From Epiperipatus broadwayi (taxonomy: Eukaryota; Onychophora; Udeonychophora; Euonychophora; Peripatidae), in NCBI GenBank assembly GCA_028023455.1, contig JAQFVV010000029.1:10770644-10834643 (forward strand): 64,000 nt of DNA, in the 5' to 3' direction. Both the position numbers and the translations under genes were made by a program. Positions 57,082 through 64,000 of the stretch are shown here, in pieces; the stretch's first letter is position 1, and the number at the start of each line of letters is the position of its first letter. The notes beneath the pieces were generated by a model that was not told the DNA's origin, searched no databases, and was given only the letters and a program-made list of their open reading frames with translations.

Positions 57082-57885
57082 ATGATTTTATTCATCGCAT
57101 CATGTGACATCTTCAAAAACTACATTACTTTGCATACTATTATTCACTGCATGATTGATCATACCTCTAGGGATAATGTTATTACAATCTTCAAGCAAAT
57201 TAAAACTCATTCTAGTTTTGAATATGATCATATTCCTTCCTTTATTTACAAAGGTTTAGCTGAATTTATTGCAGCACTCTTTGCTTTTATTTTTAATTCA
57301 TCACATAACTCCTATGTTTTTCCCAATGTTTTTAAATGTGTCAAAATGATCCCAATTTTTAAGAATGACTCCCATGACAGTGTTAATAACAACAGACGTC
57401 TTTCTGTTTTATATGCTATTGCTCAAATTTTTGAGATATTTATTTATAATGAAACTAATTCAGATATTAGTAAAATCATTTCTTTTTTACATGATTTTAG
57501 TCTTAATAGATCTGTAGAAACTAATTTGCTTATTTATAATCATATAGCACATGTGCCTGAGAAATAGCAGAAACTTGACATTTATTTTGATTTATTAAAA
57601 GCCTGTGATAAAGTAGATCATATCATTCTTCTCACAAATTATATAAAATGGGTTTTTCTACTAAACTTATTTATTAATTTCCATCCTTTCTTTGCAGTCA
57701 TACAACATATGCCAAATTCAACAATAATATTTCATCCAATTTTGAATAGAATTTAGGGGTTTCTCAGGGCAGTATTTTAGCACCCATGCTTTTTAACATT
57801 TATATTAATGACCTTTAAGGATTGACGGAAATCGTATTCTTTGTGCTATGCTAATGACTTTAGAATTTTTAGCTGAATCACATCA
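57082..57885 (+). pseudogene. LINE reverse transcriptase, N-terminal half
   Basis: The first open part (161 codons to 57567) contains IPSFIYKGLAEFIA, FPNVFKCVKMIPIFKND and NRSVETNLL, which follow the RT blocks (P..W..A...PI.K, YRPIS, GFR...ST). Past a stop, DIYFDLLKACDKVDH gives the block with the first catalytic aspartate (normally D.SKAFD.V.H; the F is replaced by C-D spacing). Then GSILAPMLFNIYIND follows and CYANDFRIF is the YADD box with the second aspartate position changed to N, so catalysis is lost. Confidence 0.8.
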
Positions 57886-58425
57886 ATGACTGGTTGCACT
57901 CTTCTTCAGAAAGATATTGATAACTTACGGGCTTGGTATGATCTAAATTATATGATAGTTAATTTTAGCAAATGTTCCATTTTTTCATATTTAAAAAAAT
58001 CTAAAGTTTTAATTTTTATTTTATTTTATTCTCACATTAATTCTGTTGAATCCCCAAAAGATTTGGGAATTTTATTTTCTAATAATGGATCCTTTCTTAC
58101 TCATTTAGAAATGGTTGTTAGCAATGCATTTAAAATCATTGGTGCTACCTTTAGATATGGTTATCATTTTAGTGATGATACAAAATTCAAATCAATTTTG
58201 TCATTCGTTCTTCCAATCATTAAATTTTGTTCAATCATTTGGAATTCTAACTCTAAACAAGGACATAGTTTATTACAATCAGTGTTTAATAAATTCTCTA
58301 AATACATTTTTTTGGAAAATAAAGTTATTCCTATCTTTCTTCTAGACAAAAATATAGAGATCTCAAATTTCTTTAAAAAAATCATAACTCAACAATTTAT
58401 TCTATTCAATATAAGTTTATTATAA
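57886..58425 (+). pseudogene. LINE reverse transcriptase, C-terminal half
   Basis: The 179-codon open part has LLQKDIDNLRAWYDLNYMI, VNFSKCSIFSYLKK, SPKDLGILFSNNGSFLTHLE and NAFKIIGATFRYGYHF, then PIIKFCSIIWN. This is the usual order of Jockey-clade RTs: L..DL..L..WC..N.L.LN..K, V.DLGV.FD..L.F..H, and ..LGFI.R...F. It is the best-preserved coding piece in the window. The in-frame continuity with the first half is broken at 57880. Confidence 0.85.
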
Positions 58426-58789
58426 TTAGGGCTTGTGAGCATGATAGTTGGTCTACTTTTGTTTATTATAGTCAAGCTTGTTGTTCCAATGTTCTTAAAT
58501 TTTCTCCTTTATTTAAGTTACTTTCTTTATATAATCATATTATTATACTAATCATTTTAATTTAGATCACAAGTAATTTTGTAATATTCTTAAATTAAAA
58601 TGTCATTTTTGATTAATTTAAATTTATTTGTTTATTTTTTTAATTTTTTGTTTGCTATCTTCTTTTTATTATGTTATATGCATTGTGTTTATTCCCTTTA
58701 CTAATTTAATGTGCACTCTGTAATTGGCTATATATTGTTGTTTAGTGCTTAAATAAATGAATTGATTTGAATTATTATTTCTTTGCTAC

Positions 58790-58985
58790 TTCCAGTAATG
58801 CTTTTAGCATTTATTATCTTTTTAAAAAATTAACTGATACGCTATTACTAACAAACAGTTGGATGTATTTGGAATATTTAAATAAAATTAAATGTTTCTA
58901 AGGACATTCAATACTCATATTACATGATGGAAATAATCCAATATAAAAATATAGTAATTCAGTAAATGTTTTTAAAAAGTTAGTG
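58790..58985 (-). mobile_element. Family 8 element, one end
   Basis: TTACTAACAAACAGTTGGAT, GTATTTGGAATATTTAAATA and GACATTCAATACTCATATTA-GATGGAAATAATCCAATAT match one arm of the 52.1 kb copy. No tail, tRNA-like part or minisatellite. Confidence 0.65.
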
Positions 58986-60004
58986 ATTAAAATTTTCAGG
59001 TGCTATTTTTTTTAAAAAAATTAAAATTATAAATTAAATGCAATAATTGGACTAAAAAAGACAAAATAGAATATGTATATATTAATTAAATTTTTGGTTT
59101 TATTTATAAATTCATGTATACTAATTCATTTAGAAATAATTAAAATAATTGTATGAATATTTACAAGACTTCTATAAATATGGTTAATAACTGGTTAATT
59201 AAAAATGATTGGAAATTATATAAATTGACATATATAATTGTAAAAAAAATGCATGTAATTTATTTTATTTATTATATTGTTATAATATAGTCAATTATTT
59301 TGTAATGACCGGATTTATATATAGGTTTTGATTTATTTTAATGATTTATATTGGTACTGGTTTTAATTTCAGTATTAAACACTAGATGGTTTTATGTCTG
59401 TAATAGTTCGCCAACATAATAGATTATTAACATTTGAAAAAAAGCATCAAATCAGGTGCTGAAAAAGGCTTTTTATGTATATAAAAAATTTGATATTTAT
59501 ATAGCTGTTGTAAGAATTTATTATTTTCTGATTATTAATTCATTAACTGTACAATTTTTTTTCCTATAAATGTGGATTTAAGATTAAAATTTTAAGATGT
59601 TATTTGAGTAAGAATTTATGATAGATTAATAAAAATTATACTCATGAAAATTTGAAGTTTCCTCTCCTCTGCAATTTTGCTTTGATTTTAGATATGATTT
59701 TTGATAACTATAATTGCATATTGTTGAAAAGTATTAAAAATATGAGGAGATGCATTAAAAAAACCATTATTAAAAACTAAATTTACTTCAAAGACACAAT
59801 CTATATTTATCAAATTAAATAAAATAATAATACTTCTTATATGGAGAAAAATTTAAGACCAGTGAATACAACCTTAATCTATTCTCAGTGCTGAGAACTA
59901 TCATATTGATTGCCTTTAATACTTTTTACAATGTTTTTTTTAGCATTTTCTTATTTACTGTAATATAATGTTATATATTACACATACATACATAATATTA
60001 TAAA
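58986..60004. other. AT-rich spacer
   Basis: Nothing recognised. Confidence 0.5.
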
Positions 60005-61385
60005 CAAGGAGTAACTCTTCAGAGCATGCACTTTAAAATCCCTGTGCACTTTCCTGTGAGTATCAACTTTAAAGCATAAGTGTACCCTTATGCTTAGAGT
60101 TTATATCTATATAAAGAAGTCTTTGCTCAATGTGCTTAAATTAGGGCTTTAATCCATTGGGTGCCTGAGTTATAATTTAGCAATTGAATTGTAAAAACGT
60201 ATTAGATCTGACTTATATAAATGTAAGTGTACACTTATGCTTTTAAAGTTGATGTTCATGGGAGAGTGCACAGAGATTTTAAAGTGCATGCTACTCTGAG
60301 GTGTTTCTTATTTATAATATTACATATGTATGTGCACTATATAAGTAACAGATTATATTATAGTAAATTCTAAATTCACTTTATATTTAATTGCAGGTGG
60401 TTAAAAATGAGATTGTATCTCTCATCTGTAGTAGATATAATAGATTTGTACAATTCAATTGATACTCAATAGATTGAAATCCTGGATCATGGGAGAGTGC
60501 ATAAAGATTTTGAAATGCATATACTGAGGTGTTATTCCTTATTACAATATTATGAATATATGTGTGCTATATAAGTAACAAATTATATTATAGTAAATTC
60601 TAAATTTACTTTGTATTTAATTGTAATATTTAAGCAGCATTATTTAATATCTTCACGCTTTCACTTTCAAACACTTAAGATTCGCCCATACAAAAGCGTT
60701 TGGGTTCAAAAAGATAGATGGCCATTCTATCTTTTCCAAAGACTTTATCATGTGTTTGAAGTGCTTGTATTCATTCATTTTATAGTTAAAATCCAAAGCG
60801 CATGTGCAACAGTTTAATGCTGTTTAAATATTACAGTTTGTAAAAACATCGCGCTATATAAAATAATTGACTTATTTGCATTTAATTGCAAGTGATTAAA
60901 AATGAGGTTGTATCTCTCTCCTGCAGTAGATGTAATAGATTTATACAATTCAATTGATAAATTATAACTCAGGCACCCAATAGATTGAAACCCTGGTTCA
61001 TGGGAGAATGGACAGAGATTTTGAAATGCATACACTGAGGTCTTATTCTTATTACAATATTATGTATATATGTGTGCTATAAAAGTAACAAATTATATTA
61101 TAGTAAATTCTAAATTTACTTTGTATTTAATTGCAAGTGGTTAAAAATGAGAATGCATCTCCTGCAGTAGATCTAATAGATTTGTATAATTCAATTGTTA
61201 AGTTATAATTTAGACAATGAAAAGAATGCCCTTATTTAAGCATGGTGAGCAGACTGGTTTATATATAAACGCTAAGTATAATTGTACACATATGCTTTTA
61301 AAGTTGATGCTCACAGGATAGTGCAAAGAGATTTTAAAGTACATGCTCAGAGGAGTTATTCCTTTTATTTATAACATTTTCTTAT
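60005..61385. repeat. Inverted plus tandem repeat block (~230-310 bp units)
   Basis: A left inverted unit (60012-60095; AGCATGCACTTTAAAATC, CTTTAAAGCATAAGTGTAC) faces its complement at 60225-60302. After it, units marked by CATGGGAGAGTGC or a variant occur at 60257, 60488, 60999 and 61312. Each is followed by ATATATGTGTGC-ATATAAGTAACA, TTATATTATAGTAAATTCTA, GTGGTTAAAAATGAGA and CAATTCAATTGAT. A ~200 bp unrelated stretch (60640-60835) interrupts it. Non-coding; the 68- and 73-codon frames inside are incidental. Confidence 0.7.
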
Positions 61386-61577
61386 TTACATTTATACGGT
61401 TTACTTTCAGTAATTTATAAATATCTAATGTTGATCAAATATTTATTATGTTAAATAGAAAAAGGGAGGAAATAAGATAAGAAACGATTCTATACATATA
61501 TTGCCATAATTTTACTGCCATAGTCTAAAATACATTTAGAATAAAATACTCTTATATTTTATGTTTTTATCAATCAT
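61386..61577. other. AT-rich spacer
   Basis: Nothing recognised. Confidence 0.45.
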
Positions 61578-61589
61578 ATGCTACTTCAA

Positions 61590-62140
61590 ATTAAAACAGG
61601 CAAAACTCTCCATATAGTAGTGCCACTCAGTGCCAACCAGAGTAATCAATGGATGCCAGAAAGCTTGTGCATAAAATCCTTATCTAATGCCTACTCATCC
61701 AATATCCCCAGACTAATAGGATAGTGGTGGCTATGATTGTTAAAGAGCCAAAGACACCAAAATGTATGGGTACTGAACTGGATTCAGACCCATATGACTA
61801 TATGAGCTATTGAGCTTAGATTGAAAATATTATTGTGATTTCAATTTTATTCTCATAGTTTTGTAGTTAAGTAGAGATAGAAGGTGGCTGCTGGAGGGTT
61901 GCATTAGATCCTAAGATCTAGGTGCAGTGCTCTCAGATTCAAAGCACATCATTGACGAAGGCCATAAGCCAGAAACTAGTCTGGGGATATTGGATAAGTA
62001 GGCACTAAATAGGGATTTTATGCACAAGCCTTCTGGCATCCGTTGATTACTCTGGTTGGCACTGAGTGACGCTACTATAAGGAGAGTTTTGCCTGTTTTA
62101 ATAACAGTAATGTGCTAGCATAAGAAATAGTGATCATGTG
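61590..62140 (+). mobile_element. Family 1 foldback element, long form (551 bp)
   Basis: The 12 bp target duplication ATGCTACTTCAA is at 61578-61589 and 62141-62152. It starts TTAAAACAGGCAAAACTCTC, has the ~300 bp interior shared in inverse order with 31755 (GTGTC...CAAAATGTATGGGTACTGAA, TTTTGTAGTTAAGTAGAGAT), a ribozyme relic on the plus strand near 61950-61987 (core TTGACGA), the complementary arm ending GAGAGTTTTGCCTGTTTTA and the tail ending GTGATCATGTG. Confidence 0.85.
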
Positions 62141-62152
62141 ATGCTACTTCAA

Positions 62153-62429
62153 TTCATAAACATGCATATACATGCTTCCCCAACATCTTTCTTTTATAAT
62201 TCCCATTATTAATTGTATACTTTTTTTTTCAGTTTAATAGATATCATTATCATTTATATATTTTTTTAATTTTTGAGTTATTTTGCTTACAGATGTTTTT
62301 TTTCTTTAAAGTTCTGTGATTCCATGTGTAGTAATATCACAGTTGATTTCATATACATTTAGTTATGTTTCAGCTATATTTCATTATATATATATATATA
62401 ATATGTAAATACAAGTATATTATACATAT
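62153..62429. other. AT-rich spacer
   Basis: Contains a (TA)n run at 62384-62400. Nothing recognised. Confidence 0.45.
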
Positions 62430-62611
62430 TTTTAAGCTAAATGTAATTAGAGGGATTTAAACCCAGACTTTCAAACTCTCTTTAGTTATCCACTCTATCT
62501 TATACAATCGACACAGATGATCACATACATGCAAAAAAGATCACGTTATCTCCAATATACATATTTTGTGCTGAACTAGCATTCATCAGATGATCCAGAT
62601 CATCATCTCCT

Positions 62612-62612
<1 letters not shown>
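62430..62612 (-). mobile_element. Family 2 element, one arm
   Basis: TAATTAGAGGGATTTAAACC, AGACTTTCAAACTCTC, ATCACATACATGC and the ribozyme region are in family order. The sequence then passes into an AC/AT microsatellite at the place where other copies have CACACACATA, suggesting that the microsatellite grew from the element's own CACACA. Confidence 0.7.
62547..62610 (-). ncRNA. Hammerhead ribozyme, family 2, G12 lost
   Basis: Minus strand: CTGATGA, ATGCTAGTTCAGCAC, AAAA in place of GAAA, a TAT-GTA-type stem III, then TTGG and GAGAT. Like the copy at 53868, it has CA at the C11.1-G12 step. Confidence 0.55.

Positions 62613-62676
<64 letters not shown>
62611..62676. repeat. (AC)n(AT)n compound microsatellite
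   Basis: About 10 AC repeats followed by about 23 AT repeats. Confidence 0.95.
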
Positions 62677-62678
<2 letters not shown>

Positions 62679-62820
62679 ACCAGACATTCAATCTATTCTG
62701 ACATAGAGAGTGCCACCAGATCACTATGTATCTGGAAAATTTATTTACTGTGATCAGAATGGATGATGAAAATGGTTTGCGCCAACTAGACTCAGGGAGA
62801 AACAAGAGATCTTAAAATTG
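62677..62820. repeat. Second copy of the dispersed repeat seen at 24056
   Basis: GAGAGTGCCACCAGATC, CTGGAAAATTTATTTACTGT and CAACTAGACTCAGGGAGAAA correspond in order to the 24.1 kb copy. Both follow an AT microsatellite. Confidence 0.5.
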
Positions 62821-64000
62821 TTTAGACAATTGAGAAATAATAGCACAAAGACAAACGTCAGCCAAATTAAGTTTAAACATATTTAAAAAGTTTTATTTAA
62901 GAGAAAATAAACTGTGAAGTATCAGTTTATGACACAATAAATAGAGTTAGCTCAGGCGTGTACCAGAAAGACTAAATGCAAAGCTCTGGCAGACCGACTG
63001 ACCTTCCAATAATGAATTATAAAGGGAGGAAGCAAATTTCATTCAGCAGAGGATTCACCCAAACATTGGTTTTCCCATCCAGATGTTTAAACAATACGCT
63101 CTTGAAATAAATCAACAAAACCAGTGCCGGCGAGCTTTCCGAGGTCCAAAAAATGTGTCGGACCACGAATGTCATATGTTGGTAGAAGCTGCACTTATTA
63201 TTATGTTTAAAATAAAGGTGATTGATTTACCTCAAGAAAAACCGAAAAATATGATTGAAATGAAAGAAAAACAATTAAAACTGGCGAATCCCAGCCAAAC
63301 GATTGGCGTAAACTACTCTAAGAATCATAATTAAAGGTCTCAATAGGAGACAAGTAAATCAGTAGAAAAACAGTTACGTCTGCCCCAGCAATTAAAGAAA
63401 ATGAATTACAAATAATTATAATTAAGAGATAAATTTATGACACAAGTTCTGAGTACGCACTCTGATAAATTTAAAGCACACGTAAATACAAAATAATTTT
63501 ATCGGAGAGTGCACATGAGTATGAAAATACTTAAGCTTTAAATACTTTAGCAGCATGAAAGTCTCTCTCACCTGCAATTTACAAAGGGATAAATATTATC
63601 TTCCTGCTGGCGACTTATAAAATTACAAAGAAAAACAATTCGAGTTTCCGCTTTCAGAGATATAAAAAATGAAATCCCCACCTGAGGAAAATTGGGACAA
63701 TAAAGTTGCCAGCCAAAAGATTTTTGGAGGTTTGCAAAAGTGCAAACACAGTGTTTAAAATTAATTATTAGCTACTAAAATAATGACAGGTAAGCATTTA
63801 AAATATACACAATTGCCAAAGCATTTATAAAAAGTTTTAGGCATAAAAATATAAAAACTCACACGTCACTCTCCAATAAACAAAAATTGAAAGCAAACTT
63901 GGAATCTTAAAACTAAGATTCCAAGACACATTGCAAAATACAAGAAATCACAACAAATATTAAATATGAGATTACATATTGCTTAGGAATACAAATTTAT
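62821..64000. other. Unassigned, less AT-extreme sequence
   Basis: 63083-63334 is an 83-codon plus-strand frame (QNQCRRAFRGPKNVSDHE and LVEAALIIMFKIKVIDLP inside) with fairly balanced codons and basic C-terminus. I do not recognise it, there is no splice context that I can defend, and it has no second copy in the window. It may be part of a longer element running past the window end. GGAGAGTGCACATGAG at 63504 weakly resembles the 60-61 kb repeat unit. Confidence 0.3.

Larger units (their letters stand above)
56000..58775 (+). mobile_element. Jockey-type LINE, nearly complete pol region, dead
   Basis: About 2.8 kb with an endonuclease part (about 56010-56620), an RT part (57080-58430) and a 3' tail rich in T ending AAATAAATGAATTGATTTGA, typical of this LINE group. 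Endonuclease signs are NVRGMK, GGGILIDIHKDV and TDDLNIPDF (the G/D-D-N metal-binding motif altered). Stops and frameshifts are frequent. The 5' end and ORF1 were not recognised and no target duplication was found. The LINE would have copied itself by nicking the target and priming reverse transcription there. Confidence 0.8.

Noticed and set aside
62521-62805. 94-codon minus frame with a long IYIYIY and CVCVCV run
   Set aside because: It is a translation of the AC/AT microsatellite plus the ribozyme region.

Overview
This is an animal nuclear-genome window, roughly three quarters A+T by eye, made almost entirely of decayed repeats. There are no operons, no long intact genes, no rRNA genes and no CRISPR arrays. 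The evidence for a metazoan is the animal retroelement mix (tRNA-derived SINEs, a Jockey-type LINE, an RT-type LINE family, a Ty3/gypsy element, hAT and ISXO2/Merlin-like transposase debris, Penelope-like endonuclease debris) and two spliced exons of a SH3PXD2/p47phox-type PX domain. I cannot name the species; the repeat style and long AC/AT microsatellites would fit a mollusc or another invertebrate, but this is a guess.

The dominant content is a set of short foldback (inverted-repeat) elements. Family 1 has ends related to CAGGCAAAACTC and GTGATGTTTAGTGG, with copies at 16971, 31755, 34721, 35971, 45609, 47365, 49653 and 61590 and a remnant at 23640. Family 2 carries TTTGAACACAGACTTTCAAG ends, with copies at 6690, 10225, 10990, 33235, 46210, 53421 and 62430. 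Family 3 is at 16002 and 43755. Family 8 is at 17223, 17585, 52099 and 58790. Several copies are flanked by 9-15 bp direct repeats, and each well-preserved copy has inverted arms plus a single-sided tail of about 50 bp. Families 1 and 2 carry hammerhead-ribozyme cores. Families 8 and 9 (47531, 55086) carry weaker hammerhead-like relics. Long target duplications, a one-sided tail and hammerheads are the known signature of Penelope-like elements and retrozymes, not of cut-and-paste MITEs. Fragments resembling the Penelope-type GIY-YIG endonuclease lie at 43150-43631.

Layout: 0-8 kb, SINE and MITE copies, short tandem duplications and one ribozyme-bearing foldback. 8-16 kb, two antisense LINE remnants, a tandem dimer of family 2 and several hairpin elements. 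16-20 kb, families 1, 3 and 8. 20.6-21.2 kb, the PX-domain exons on the minus strand, the best host gene here, with its remaining exons outside or unrecognised. 22-28 kb, an unidentified degenerate coding-like tract, SINE-like patches and an orphan exon-like ORF at 27310. 31-36 kb, large family 1 palindromes. 35.8-40.4 kb, a nested stack: LINE interrupted first by a family 1 element and then by a Ty3/gypsy element with both LTRs. 42-43.6 kb, hAT and Penelope-like fragments. 49-55 kb, a well-preserved ribozyme, a transposase fragment, a GC-richer patch, family 8 and family 2. 56-58.8 kb, a decayed Jockey-type LINE. 60-61.4 kb, an inverted plus tandem repeat block. 61.6-62.7 kb, the last ribozyme-family copies and a long microsatellite. 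The end of the window is unassigned sequence.

The coding parts do not form a pathway. They are a fossil record of mobile elements around a host intron or intergenic region. All calls were made by reading; no alignment, folding or database search was run.
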